64,000 nt of DNA from Rhynochetos jubatus (GCA_027574665.1 CM050654.1:38149722-38213721); one strand, 5' to 3'. Counted from the first letter of the stretch, positions 52,343 through 64,000 are shown. The notes: generated from the letters alone by a model not told the origin. Numbers and translations are program-made.

Positions 52343-52972
52343 TGTCATGGTTTAGGTCCAGCCAGCAACCATGCACTACACAGCCACTCACTCACTCCCT
52401 GCTCTGGTCAGATGGGGAGGAGAAAATACAAGGAAAGGCTCATGTGTCAAGACAAGGATAAGGAGGTATCACTCTCAAGCTATGGTCATGGGCAAAACAG
52501 ACTCTACTTGGGGAACAAAAATGAATTTAATTAGACACCAATCAAATCAGACTAGGAAAATGAGATGCAAAACAAAACAGATCTAAAAACCTTCCCCCAC
52601 CCCACCCTTCTCCCCCGGCTTAGCTTTGCCCCCCATTTCTCTCCCTCCTCCCACCCAGCAGTGCAGCAGGATAGGGACCATTCCCCGTCAGTCCACGTTG
52701 TTGCAGTCAGTCCATCACACGCTGTCTCTGCTGCTCCTGCCTCCTCAGGCGAGGATCCCCACACTCTGCCCCTGCTCCAGCGTGAGGTCTCTCCCAATGC
52801 AGTTTTAACATATTAAGAGGAAGGAGGGAATAATCACAGAGGCTGTGATTGGCTCAGCCATGGACAGAGATGTCTCTGGACTTGGAGCCAGGGAAACTTC
52901 TAGCAACTTCTCACAGGAGTCACCTCTGTAGCCCACCCCCCCACTACCAATCCCCTGTGACAAAACCCAACA
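52343..52972 (-). mobile_element. Solo LTR of an avian endogenous retrovirus
   Basis: About 630 bp bounded on the minus strand by TGTTGGGTTTTGTCACAGGG at the start and CTAAACCATGACA at the end, which gives the TG...CA ends of a long terminal repeat. Inside, in order on the minus strand, are a GGGGTGGGCTACAGAGGTGA-type box, TGAGAAGTTGCTAGAAGTTT, the CCAATCACAGCCTCTGTGAT region, a TTAATATGTTAAAACTGC box and a purine-rich part. The order matches an LTR family I know from many neoavian genomes. No internal retroviral genes and no second LTR are found, so this is a solo LTR left by recombination. I see no clear short target duplication at the edges. Confidence 0.75.
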
Positions 52973-54927
52973 CACAGTTAAACAAGAGTTGTCATTTATA
53001 TCAGTCCAACGCAACACAACTGCCCTAAAGCAAAAACATCTTACACTGGTCACAAAGTACTGACATATTTTTGCAATCAACTGTGACCCACGCTATTAAA
53101 AATATTCATCACATTTTTACATGCCATTTTGCAAGTCATATGTTAATACAGATGTACACATGGGGTGTCTGGTTTGAAGGCAAAACAACAAACACTTCAA
53201 TAACGTGAAATAAACATCCTACATTCAATACTAAACTGACTGCAGAAAAGTTTTAAGTCTTCCTAACAGTGAGCCACTCTTCTGCAGGAATATTTTTATT
53301 CCTTGAAAACTGTTTATATTTATTCCTTTAAAAACATTCCTCATTGATACCACAACAAACCTGCAGACACAGCAGCTCCTGATCTCTCTAGTTACAACAA
53401 ATCTTCTTTCTTTAGTTGTTTTATTACAATAACGAGTAGGGTTGCCACGACATGAGATCCCATTTTCTCCCATCCCCTCCTGAATGCTGATGGCAAGACT
53501 GTATTTTATAAACATTTCCCAATTATTTCCCTTGGGCTGGATGAGACACACACTGGTGAGCACTTAAAAGTTCAGCGAGATCTGCAGCAAGTGCCTATGT
53601 GAAAGCTCTCTCTGCAGGGCACAGCGTATTTAAAACATAGATTTCCTCGGCTCACCGCAGGATCTCACAAATACATCTCACCGAGGAACTCAGCTCTCCG
53701 CAAATCGACAGCGTTTGCATTTCCCTACGAGGTCCCCCAAGTGCCCCAGCGCTGGTGGTAGGCCACATAAAGAAGAAACCCTCAACCATCTAATTACAAC
53801 ACTGAAGCGTATGCGTGCCTAAAAGCTCTATCCGAATACTCCTTGAATATTTTAATAACAATTATCTGTTGCAATGAAGAATAATATCACGTTATATGGA
53901 CAATGACCTCTAAGAGAAAATAGTCATTTGAATCTATATGACACCCTATGTTCACTCCATCCGTACTAGACAAGAATAAACATACCCCATGCAGGTATTT
54001 CGGCAATGTCACACATACCCCAAGCCTGGCATGCCTTAAGAGCAAATTTGAATCTGGAATAACACTGTATACTGGAGAAAAAAAAAATGCTGACACCAGT
54101 CTTATTTGCACAAGTAACATATTGTGGTTTTGCACTACAAGACGATTTGATGAGCCAAAATAAAGTATTGAATAAGTCTTCTCATGAAAGTTAAAGCCGG
54201 TGAGATCTATTTCTTTCTTTCACAACATAATTACTCCAAAGGCAGTCACGGACCCACCTGAGAGCTAAGTGTCCTTGATGCTCCATTCACACATCTCTGA
54301 TTAACTGCAGTAAGTGCCAAAACCGACATGTTGTCAAGACTTAACTAGAAAATGTCTAGGAAGGTAAGGAAATCCTTATGAACACCCAGTCACGTGACAC
54401 CAAGTCACATACTCCCACTGTTTTGAAGGATAACGTACATCTTGCCAAAAGAAGCGATCTGCAACAAAAACCATGGTGTTTTTTAGTTTGTTTGGGGTTT
54501 TTTTAATCACTTAAAAATCCTTGAAAAACACCACCAGATTGTAAAGTGTATCCTTATCTCCAGAAAAATCATATGCCAGATGAAAGAAAGGATCTAAATG
54601 TAGAGCTGCCTGTAGAGCACCTGAGCTTCCTACAACAAAGACATCAGCAGTATTGCTTTATTCCATTTTGGGATTAATTTTTTGGGCTTGCTAATTATCC
54701 TGGAGCATTCGGTAGCCAGAGTTCATACCTCGCATTTGATTCTTGCAGAGATGAGTAGCAATTGTACATTCCGAACGAGTACAGCATACGCACAAATTTA
54801 TCTTCATTATCACTCTGTTTTCAATGACCAGAACAGTTGAGACACGCCAGATTTTGGTCTTATTTATGATACTCATGAGAGTCCAGATATGCAACTAAAT
54901 ACTCACATCCGTATAACTAAGACATCG
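52973..54927. other. Unique non-coding DNA
   Basis: No gene or transposon recognised. The only longer frame is 110 codons on the minus strand (53563-53231), with no motif. Short T-rich runs occur near 54480-54510. Confidence 0.6.
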
Positions 54928-55010
54928 CTAACTTCATTTATTCAATTGTAAAATGGGAATAATAATGCTTAGCAGTCCACATTGCTCATTTAATGGAATA
55001 ATTAACTAGA
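54928..55010 (+). repeat. Possible L2-type LINE 3' relic
   Basis: The segment CATTTATTCAATTGTAAAAT followed by GGGAATAATAATGCTTAGCA resembles the L2/MIR 3' core 'cctcatctgtaaaatggg-ataataat-ctta'. The similarity fades within about 80 bp. Assigned from memory of the consensus; an old insertion predating birds would look like this, but a chance match is possible. Confidence 0.4.
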
Positions 55011-56964
55011 GACAATTTATGTTCCAATTTAGATACCCCTTATAACTACAGCAGAAATAAGAGAATCTCACAGCGAGTAAGTCATGGCACAGTGCCTTCC
55101 AGGCGATTCAGTGTCCCGGCACCTGCCAGGGCACAGTGCCACAACAGAGGGGCCACAGTTCAGGTTGTGACTTCAGATCTGCACATCAGAACAAAAATTG
55201 CTAAGCCACTTGAATTAGCATGGGAAGCTTTTCACACTTCTACGAGCTTAGATCAGTAGAGGCCAAAGATATATGCAGACTGGAAAGTTTCACATAGACT
55301 GACTTATTTTGCAAGCTCTACAAAGCTCAGATAAACAGCTATGTTAATGGACACTTTGAAATATTTCACACTAGTCAACAAGTTATCCGTAATCAATTAC
55401 ATTTCCAAAGGTCTCTATGGAGTTAAACATCTCTGCAATTGCAGCTTTTGCCTTGTCAGACACTGCTTTTTAACATACAGTGCAATAAGAAGTATCAGAG
55501 GCAAGAGAGGCTGCAGGCCCTCGGAAGGGCCTTGTGCAACTCTTGGTGGGCTACCCCAAAATGAGCGTTAGGGTACATCTGCCCTAATGGCAACCTATGA
55601 AAACATAGTATTTACTAGATAAAGGTTACTCCTCGATGTTATTTCTGCTTCAGCTTTCAAGATCACCATGACATACATTAAAGAACGTTTCCATGCCCAT
55701 TCTCTTTGTACTAGCAGTCTGTAGAGTACTTTGCCGTGGGTAAAGTGGAACTCAGTCATTTCATGATTTATGCTTCATATTCTTTGTGAGCCATTTACAG
55801 CTATGAACTTGAACATAGGAGTTTAGGGATATTTCAGGAGCCATTAGCATAACGATCTTTTGTTAGGATCCTCAAATGCTAGAATTCTTGAATAGCCTTT
55901 TAGAGTTGTAACTGTCAGAACCAACATGCAATCAAATTACTATGTCAACGAGCAGGAGTCACACATTTGTGTTCCTATGGAAACCGCTTCAGTTATGTTT
56001 GGGGTTGACATTTATTCATTTTTTATTATTTTACCATCTCTCAAAACTCACCTGTTCATCCAAAATTTTCAACTTCCAACGGCTGATCTCAGTACTGGGA
56101 ACAGGTTCTTTGAAGCAGACTTAAGAACAAAATGGCTTTTCATTCATGAATATTGAATGAACAGGGGTTTGGTTGGGATTAGTATACATGTCAGAACCTG
56201 AAAAGAAACTGAATGCCTCAAGTTTGCAATTTATAAAATCTCAGCTGAGTCACTCTTGTCCTTCACACTTCTCCTCTACACCTTCAAAGAGGATACTGTG
56301 CTACTTCAGCAATTAATTTATACAGCCTTTACTTTTCTTATTTTTATTGCAAGTTGACTGCTCAGCCAGGATTTTTCCCCTTGATGTACCCATCCTGTCT
56401 GATTTTTCCCTGCTACATTTATAAAAAAAAGTCTGTAGACATGTTATGCTTCACAAAGCTTTTTTATACGTGCAGGAATTCATATTAGTGTAGCTTGGGA
56501 AGACTGAACCAATTTAGCTAAAAACAGGAATTGACCCAAAGTGCTGTCAAAAACTTAAAACCTGAACTCTTTAATCTTTTAGACGAACATACCAAATTTA
56601 ATGAAAAGTGGCGTTCTTCTGAACTTCTGTATTGCACTCACAGCCAAACAGAAAATAAAACCTGTTCTTAGAAGATTACAGGTCCAAAATGAGGAAACCA
56701 GAGGAACAGTAGTTTCCATAGGGGTAGGGTAAGACACAGCACAATTTTATACAGTTATTTCATATTATCAGACATTACCAAGATGTATTTTTACTGGTTA
56801 TATTTTAATATTTTCCCCTGACTATTAGAAGAATTAACTATGATAGGGATGTCTAAACAAAAGAACACACACTTTCAGACAGACAAACTCTATAATTACA
56901 CGTATTAATTATGAGGTAAATTAATTTCCAAGTTCTTCCTAACATAAGAAAGTCAGAAGACAAA
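55011..56964. other. Unique non-coding DNA
   Basis: No gene or transposon recognised in about 1.9 kb. Sequence is A+T-rich, and frames are at most 76 codons. Confidence 0.6.
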
Positions 56965-57159
56965 AAGAGTTGTCAGAGATCAGGTTAGGAAAGCCAAAGA
57001 CCTCACAGAATTAAACCTGGCCAGGGACATCAAGGCCAACAAGAACAGCTTTTACAGGTACACAGGGGATTAAAACAAAGATCAGTGAAAATGTAGGCGC
57101 TCTGCATAAGGAAATGGGAGAGCTGGTTTCCCAGGACATGGAAAAGGGCAAGGTACTCA

Positions 57160-57639
57160 ATGTTCTTTTTGTTCTGGTCTTCACTGTCAAGAGCACAAGC
57201 CATACCCCCAGAGTCACGGAAGACAAGGGCAGGAACTGGGAGAATGGAGGTAATGGTCAGTGAGGATCAGGTTCGGGAACACCTGAGGAAACTGAAGGTG
57301 CTCAAGTCCATGGGACCTGATGGAATACATCCACAGGTCCTGAAAGAACTGGCAGATGGGGCTGCAAAACCTCTATCCATCATATTCGAGAAGTCATGGC
57401 AGAGTGGTGAAGTTCCCACTGACTGGAAAAGGGGAAACATAACCCCTATCTTTAAAAAGGGAAAAGAGGAGGATCCAGGAAACTACAAGCCAGTCAGCCT
57501 CACCTCTGTGCCTGGCAAGATCATGGAGCAGATCCTCCTAGAAATAATGCTAAAGCACATGGAGAATGCGGAGGTGATTGGTGACAGCCAACATGGCTCC
57601 ACCAAGGGCAGATCGTGCCTGATAAATGGCATTCTGTGA
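57160..57639 (+). pseudogene. CR1 reverse transcriptase, N-terminal fragment
   Basis: A 159-codon frame with the early reverse-transcriptase region of CR1 ORF2. In order it has a [18 protein letters not shown] box (residues about 50-67), [58 protein letters not shown] and [11 protein letters not shown] near the end. The family usually has a phenylalanine after QHG; here the next residue is serine. The start is only the first methionine in the frame, since the element is truncated upstream. The frame is lost at 57639 by a small deletion; the next motif, [13 protein letters not shown] with its catalytic aspartate, follows in another frame at about 57686-57728 and runs into a stop at about 57769. 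A relic without activity. Confidence 0.93.
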
Positions 57640-57776
57640 TGGGGTCACAACCTTGGTGAATAGAAGACGGGCAACTGACATCATCTATCTGGACTTGTGC
57701 AAAGCCTTCGATACCATCCCTCACGACATCCTTGTCTCTAAACTGGAGAGGCACAGATTTGACAGATGAACCACTC

Positions 57777-58112
57777 AACCTCATGCAGTTCAACAAGGCC
57801 AAGTGCAAGGTCCTGCACCTGGGTCAGGGCAATCCCAAACACAAGAACAGGCTGGGTGGAGAATGGATCAAGAGCAGCCCTGAGAAGAAGGACTTGGGGG
57901 TACTGGGGGATGAGAAGCTGAACATGAGCTGGCAGTGTGTGTTGGCAGCCCAGAAAGCCAAGCGTATCCTTGCATGTATCAGGAGAAGTGTGGCCAGCAA
58001 GTCAAGGGAGGTGATTCTCCCCCTCTACTCTGCTCTCAGGAGGCACCACCTCAAGTACTGTGTCCAGCTGTGGAGCCCTCAGCATCAGAATGATATCAAC
58101 TGGTTGGAATGA
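57777..58112 (+). pseudogene. CR1 ORF2 C-terminal fragment
   Basis: After the internal deletion the coding similarity resumes in a third frame with [19 protein letters not shown], then a [19 protein letters not shown] segment, [20 protein letters not shown] and [16 protein letters not shown], stopping at 58112. Compared with the 41-kb copy the motif order is the same, and an '[11 protein letters not shown]' arginine absent there is kept here. Downstream similarity goes on out of frame (EGLEPL-, [10 protein letters not shown]-type motifs). It lacks every catalytic residue of the reverse transcriptase and is non-functional. Confidence 0.9.
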
Positions 58113-58561
58113 GTCCAGAGGAGGCCACAAAGATGATCCGAGGGCTGGAGCCCCTCTGCTATGAAGAAAGGCTGAGAGAGTTGGGTTTGTTCAGCCTGGA
58201 GAAGAGAAGGCTCAGGGGAGACCCTATAGCACCTTCCAATATATAAAGGGTGCTGACAAGAAAGCTTGGGGTGAAATTTTTACAAGGGTAGTTAGTTACA
58301 GTACAAGGGGTAATGGGCTTACATTGAAAGGGGGGAGATTTAGACAGATACCAGGAGGTTCTTCACGGAGAGGGTGGTGAGGCAGTGGAACAGGTTGCCC
58401 AAAGAAGCTGTGGATGCCCCATCCCTGGAAGTGTTCAAGGTCAGGCTGGATGGGGCTTGGAGCAACCTGGTCCAGTGGAAAGTGCCCCTGCCCATGGCAG
58501 GGGGGTTGGAACTAGATGATCTTTAAGGTCACTTACAACACACACCATTCTATGATTCTGT

Positions 58562-59970
58562 AAGATTGCTGCTACAGTTAGAAGACTCCAGAAGAACATA
58601 AAGGTGATTTTTCTTACCCTCTACAGACTTTCAGAGAAACATTTATTTGAATTTGCCCCTCTCACTAGCTCTCTCACTCTGGGAAGAGTGTTATCATTTA
58701 CAGACATTTTTCCTCTTTACTGTCTCTTCCCAGAAAAGCATTTCCTTCTCTCAAACTTTGTGGTCACTAAAGCAGTCCCTGCGACTAAGCAGAATTGTCA
58801 TCTGTGGGCTTTTGAGCATCTTACTGCAATTTGTTGACCTTGCCAAGCACCATTTCAGAATAGTTTGTTATTATTCTCAAACATCTCATTTCATTTTGCC
58901 CCCATTAAACCTCAAGTTAATACCACTCATCCAATGAGAAAGTTACAGACTCTTTAATTTTCCCTTCTCCTCCTACATTCTCAATCCAGCACAGATTAGA
59001 ATTACTCAGAAGACCTCTATCTTCCACTCAGAATGTCTATTATGGATGAAAAGCCTCTCGGTGCCTTATCCAAATAATACTTCCATTACATTGGCTCAGT
59101 TATTACACAGCTATCCAAGCGCAATGAGGAACATTGCTATACAGCCTTTAATACATAGCCAGAACATTGTGTCCTCCACTTCACATTCATGGTCTTGACA
59201 ATTCAGAGTCAAGGCTACCTTTACCTGAGGATCAACACCACTTTTGACTAGTCCAGGCTGAAGCTAACTTTCTGAAGCTGCACCTTTCCTGCCAGGCTTT
59301 TTCCAGATGTTTTTTTGTTGGTAAGGCTAAGAGTTCTTTGTGAAATTTTCAAGTATGATCAATGTCACTGTGCAAAGCAAAACCTGTCTTCCCCTACTTT
59401 ATCAAGCTGCTCATCATATCTGTCTTAACTGGTTTTGCAACCTGAAAGTTGGTTTTCAGTGAAAACCCACCTCTGAGGTTGGTATTACAATACCGCTGCT
59501 GTATTTATCAGCTACCTTACGTATGTCCTGTAGCAGTCACTGCATAAGTTAGAAAAACCTTCACAGACAAAACAGCTTTTCTAAAGAAAAGCCTTTTATA
59601 GACTGAAAATTTCCTTTGCAAATTTACAGAGTGGCTCCTTGAACTTTTGATATTTTGTGCTATCTAACAATAATGGTTTGCTCAAATACCATAACTTCCA
59701 CAAATCTTTGAAATAAACCATGATTTAAGCTAACTGGAAATATGTGTATATCTTGTCTCAACGACCAGACTGCCTGTTGAAGGAGCCTACTGTTTTGGAG
59801 CAGTTTTTGGGGAAGTTTTAAAGGCCCCTTTCACAGCCCATGCATTTCTCACTGGCTGAAAAAGGCACCTTTTCTTTTTAAGTACTTAACTGGGAAGGTG
59901 GCTTAAAATATTAAGACTACAATACAGTTCGGGCCCTCCCATTTTGGAAATCAAATACTACAATAACTTG
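58562..59970. other. Unique non-coding DNA
   Basis: No gene or transposon recognised. Open frames of 77 and 96 codons in overlapping plus-strand frames near 58.6-58.9 kb lack any motif. Confidence 0.6.
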
Positions 59971-60236
59971 GAATGGTCTCCTGAAGGTCCTTGCTCAACA
60001 TGGAATTAGATTTAGAGTTATATCAGCTTGCACTGAAGCTCATCAAGTATATACTGTTCAATATTTCTATGGATGGAAAGGTCACAGCCCCTCTGGTCCC
60101 CAGTGCCAGCACTAAACATCCTCTCACGGTGAAATTTTATTCTCTCTAGTTGGACTTTTCCTTACTGCAATTCATAACCATTTCCTAATTTTGTTGTGCT
60201 CTGTACTGTCAAAAAAAAAAAAAGTCTTCTCCCACC
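59971..60236 (-). mobile_element. Older, diverged CR1 LINE 3' part (antisense)
   Basis: Plus-strand reading shows the antisense CR1 order: GAATGGTCTCCTGAAGGTCC, TTTAGAGTTATATCAGCTTG, then ATCAAGT, AATATTTCTATGGATGGA, CACAGCCCCTCTGG, CCAGTGC, CATCCTCTCACGGTGAAATT, GTTGGACTTTTCCTTACTGC and finally GTCTTCTCC. These parallel the antisense 3' UTR and C-terminal coding end of older CR1 families ('ggatggagattcCACAGCCTCTCTGGgcaacc', 'CACCCTCaCaGTGAAA'). An A13 run (60211-60223) interrupts it. Strongly diverged, no frame, much older than the copies at 41 and 57 kb. Confidence 0.7.
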
Positions 60237-63200
60237 CACCATGTAGAAGTGCTACTTCTTTCCCCTAGCCCCTAAACGCTCAGGGGCAGCATTCCAACCA
60301 CCGAACTTCATTTTTTCTAATAAACATACACATTACTTATCAGGGGATTAATGCATGCTTATCACCTTTTGTTGGGCTTGGGGTTTTTGCCCTTTTTTTT
60401 TTTACTTTAATGAGACCAGGCACAGGTTACTAAACACACTGTGGTGATACAGACTTGAGATGAAACACTCTGCTCTTTGAGGGAGACTGGGAAAGTCCTT
60501 CACTCAATTTTTACTAGTTTTTTAAATAGGCTTTTTACTGATTATTACAGTGATTATTCAGAACTTAAGATAATTTGAGGAATGTTGACACACAGTAGTA
60601 GAATGACTCTTTAATAATGCCAATACAAAATAAGAAGAGACTCTGCAGGATTTCTAGGATGTAGTGCCAGAAGCGGGTTCTGTAACACATTGAAAATTCA
60701 TGATCAAACACTGCAACATCATCCAATACTGCCAGTATCTTCTGATACCAACAGACAGGCCTAACTCTGCAGGCCTGGCAAAAGTGAGAACCTGGAGCAA
60801 GATTTTAAAACTAGAACCCCTCCCACCCTGCTAAAATCAACCCCCAGAATAATGAGCAGCTCTAGTCTGACTTTGTGGGAAGTACAGGGAATTTTGCAGT
60901 TTTGATAATCAAATTATTTCTTCTTGTACCTAAAAATGAATTCACATGCTAAGCTTCAGAGTAGGTTTCTGAAAATCCAGGCTCCAGATCCCGAAATCTA
61001 GGTTAATGCAGGAATAGTCAGGCTGACTTGGAATGAGAGCACTACACTGTCTGGGGGCAGGGGGGGGGAGAAACAATTGAAATGTAAAAGTCCATGAGAT
61101 TGTACTACAGAGCAGCAGAGGATATAACTTGGTAATTAGCATAAAAGATAACAATGGCTCTGAAAGCCATTTGACATGAAAACAGACACACAAACAACAT
61201 TGAAAATATGCATTATTATGCTCAAAGCACCATAACAACTTTCCAGAGTAACGTACATATGCATATGTGTTTCCTTAGGATTTAAAATTAACTACTTGAT
61301 AGATTGAAGGGAATAACAATCTGTCATAAAGGGCTCTTTTAAACAAGGCACATATGCACTGTAATACTTTAATTGTGCATCTCTGTATTTTAGAAACATA
61401 TCTAACCTTCTGCATACCAAGAATTCATTGATTTTCAATAATTCTTAGTGCTCAGCAGGATCCTTGATTCTCAGAACAAGCTGACAGCCAGTATTTTTAA
61501 GTCTCTCTTGAATTGTGCCTTAACAAAAGGTGTCTAAGCTCTTCTTTAGCAAATTTATCTTTTCAAAATTTAACAAAGTTACAGACACATCTGTCACTGT
61601 AGTGGTCAATTTTTGTTATTAGTTTTATGAAAATAACAGATAGATAGTCACCCAATAAATACAAAAATAAGTTTCTCTATCATTTTAGGACTAAGAAGTG
61701 TCTTAAACACAAGGGTTATTCACAATTAAGCAATGATGGAGTCAATAAATTCCTTTACATATTCTCTTTGAACTACACATCGTTTTGTTCTCTTTTTTCC
61801 TTCCTTTTTTTTTTTAATTGGTTTTAATAATCTGTAGTTTTAAGGTAACTAGCAGTCTTTGTATAATCATACATCCACAAAGCTGGAGCAAGCACTCCAC
61901 ACTGAGCATCCCAGATCATATACTTTCCCAAGCAAAGTGAAAAGAAATGAGGTAAGACATGCCAGGTCTGGGCTGGAAGCTAAAAGCAGGTAAATGCTTC
62001 AACATATACTTTCCGTGTGGACCACAGCACACACTACTGTCTCATCTGTAAAGGCATCCTGGCAGTCACACTTCAAGAATATCACATTGTTCCACCAATT
62101 AAGAACACTGTTACGCATTTATTTTGTTACATACTAGTCACCTACTAGGACAAAGCATGAACATTGTGCCACTGAAAAACATTATTCTAGAGAATATTGC
62201 AACAAAACTACTGAAATTCTTCAGCAGCCAGCAAATCGCATCAATTAGAAGCAGAAGCAAGATGTGCTACTATAAAAGGACATTATCTACCCTTGGCTAA
62301 AATGACCTTTTTAAAGCCAAGGTAAAACCTTTAATTAAAAAAAAAATCTGAGTTGCTTCTAGGACTGTCTTAAAACCAGGAACTTTTCATTAAATTGATG
62401 CAATTATGAAGTGCCAAACACTTCAGAGTTAAAAATAGGTTACATACATATTGATTCATATAGGTTATATAAATTTGTATATCAAACAGATTGATGTAAG
62501 CATATTTTATTTAAAAAAAGGAGAGATTAAGTCAATGTCCATTTGTTACATATTGGTTTATGAATAAAATATGTTGTGGCATATCTATTTTATTTGCTTG
62601 TATACAAACAAAGGGTTCATTTATGACAATTTGATTAATGTATATAATACACTGGCTTGCAGTTGCAGAATATTAAATGTAGCAGATTTACTTTTATTTT
62701 CTTAAGTCATTAATATGTTGGTAGCCATACTAGTTGAATTCAAACACATAAAAGTCTATTTGCCTTTCTTTAACTCTGAGTAACAAACCTTAGAGTTGAT
62801 AGGACTTCTGGGTGCAGCTAGACTCTTGCAGTACTCAAAAATATTCTTACACTTACATGAATTAAAGGGAGCCATAACAGAACTTGAATATTCAACCTAA
62901 TGTTTGCATGAGATTTAGGGATAGCTGAGCAGCCAAATGTGGAAAAAACAGTTCACAATACAGACATACATATGTAAAACAACATTTCCATAACAGGTAT
63001 GCATTGTACATCTTATTCACAGATATTCAATCTTCATATTAGACATATACATGTATTAAAGTGTTGTGATTGGCTTAGTGATGCACATTTTAAGCCGTCT
63101 TTGAATTTCATTTAATTCTCCTCATACTCTGGTCACTGATTTATCAGGGGGAAGGGTACTTGGCAGAAGGAAGTGAGGAAAAGGAGGGCTTCTCCACCCT

Positions 63201-64000
63201 CGCCAAACAGCACAGACCACAGCCGTCCCAGCCTTGTCATAGGTGTATTACTTTTACAGAAGCAATGGCTTTATAAGCTGTTTCCACCATAGGCTGCTTC
63301 CTCCATCTGTGTTATAGCTGGTCACATCCATTGTGGAAAAGAACAACACAAATAACGCTTTTTATTTACGAACCCAGGACCAGACTGCCAAGCATCAAGC
63401 AACAACTGCGCTGCCCAGTCAGTGAGGCCATTCCAGTGTTGGCAACCAAGCTAAGGTCCATTGGAGCTCCATCTGCTGACATGGACAACAAATTCTGCCA
63501 AAGCTCATCCACAATTATCATATCCATAATTCCCACAGATTTTTCCATCTCTGACAGAGACCTGTCAAAAATCAGATCTAGTGATTAGTCACGGAGAAAG
63601 AAGGAAGTGCAACTTTTCCCAATGGGAGATGACTGTTGCATAACTACAACAGTCCTGTTTAGCTGGGTAGGGTGGGACCATGGGGAAGGTGGACAACAGA
63701 GCCTCCCCACAAAACATGTGCAGATTTCCTCTGTCAAAGCCTTTTCCAGGGATTTCAGCAGGAGAAGGGAAGACATTGGTTTATATATGTTTTTAAATAT
63801 ATATTTATATGTACACTGAGGACCAGAGTTTGCATAGTAACAAAAGGAAGAGTAATTTCTTGGAAAAAGCACTTATTGGTTTGAGCTTCAATACTGGAAC
63901 ATTATTTTGGTTCAAAGGTGGTAGTATCTTATGCAAGGGGTGTTGGTTTCAAGTATTGGCACCAGTGAACTTCATGATGTGCACTAATGACAAAGTTTTG
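60237..64000. other. Unique non-coding DNA, no gene recognised
   Basis: No gene or recognised transposon. Visible low-complexity parts are a T-rich run near 60394-60403, a G-rich run at 61053-61069 (G5, CA, G9), a T11 run at 61805-61815, and TA-rich patches near 62440-62480 and 63781-63812. Frames near 63.3-63.9 kb reach 95 codons on the minus strand and are open on both strands, with no domain recognised. Confidence 0.6.

Larger units (their letters stand above)
56965..58561 (+). mobile_element. CR1 LINE retrotransposon, internally deleted
   Basis: A sense-strand CR1 copy, longer at the 5' side than the one at 41 kb. It starts in the linker between endonuclease and reverse transcriptase (TGTCAGAGATCAGG, then AATTAAACCTGGCCAGGGAC), continues through the first reverse-transcriptase motifs, and then jumps at about 57776 straight to the C-terminal segment (AACCTCATGCAGTTCAACAA). 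The middle of the reverse transcriptase, a few hundred bases with the F-A-D-D site, is missing. The 3' UTR and tail are complete (AACTAGATGATCTTTAAGG, then CCATTCTATGATTCTG). Its 3' part closely matches the 41-kb copy. Not autonomous. Confidence 0.95.

Noticed and set aside
52552-52816. Open frames on both strands inside the LTR
   Set aside because: They fall wholly within the LTR and come from its skewed purine/pyrimidine composition; LTRs of this type do not encode proteins.
61053-61069. G-rich run as a possible G-quadruplex
   Set aside because: Only a G5 and a G9 run separated by two bases; four separate G-tracts with loops are not clearly available, so a stable quadruplex is not supported.
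1-64000. tRNA, small nuclear RNA, CRISPR or bacterial-type operon signals
   Set aside because: I looked for tRNA B-box-like GGTTC-A-TCC sequences, U6-like and other RNA landmarks, spaced direct repeats and closely packed long frames, and found none that hold up.

Overview
The window reads as non-coding nuclear DNA of a bird, most likely a neoavian. It is A+T-rich, has no long open frame outside transposon remnants, and carries chicken-repeat-1 (CR1) LINE copies with the typical avian 3' tail built on ATTCTATGATTCT. It also carries a roughly 630-bp LTR of a type I recognise from memory as widespread in bird genomes. Frames elsewhere are short (at most about 170 codons), overlap on both strands and match no family I know. 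I therefore annotate no host protein-coding gene. I cannot tell whether the window is intergenic or lies inside a very long intron.

Layout. From 1 to about 35.7 kb the DNA is mostly unique and holds only old, heavily diverged repeats: a MIR/L2-type relic (7492-7714), an ancient CR1/L3-like LINE 3' part (15225-15540), a degraded antisense CR1 3' end (22731-22846) and a possible old amniote repeat (29186-29275). It also has two short tandem duplications (18 bp x 2 at 6491; 52 bp x 2 at 13606). From 35.7 kb to the end there are more and younger insertions: an antisense CR1 tail (35697-35840), a 1-kb CR1 with reverse-transcriptase remnants (41195-42233), a CR1 3' tail (47111-47259), a solo LTR on the minus strand (52343-52972), a possible L2 relic (54928-55010), a 1.6-kb internally deleted CR1 (56965-58561) and an older antisense CR1 (59971-60236).

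The two large CR1 copies share variants and belong to one subfamily. Both have broken reverse-transcriptase frames and cannot act on their own. No genes cooperate here, and I found no convincing undescribed system. Items most worth checking are the shared-subfamily CR1 pair as recombination substrates, the solo LTR, the 52-bp duplication as a possible variable locus, and one minus-strand open frame behind a good splice-acceptor-like sequence near 1.25-1.59 kb, which could be an unrecognised exon but may be chance.
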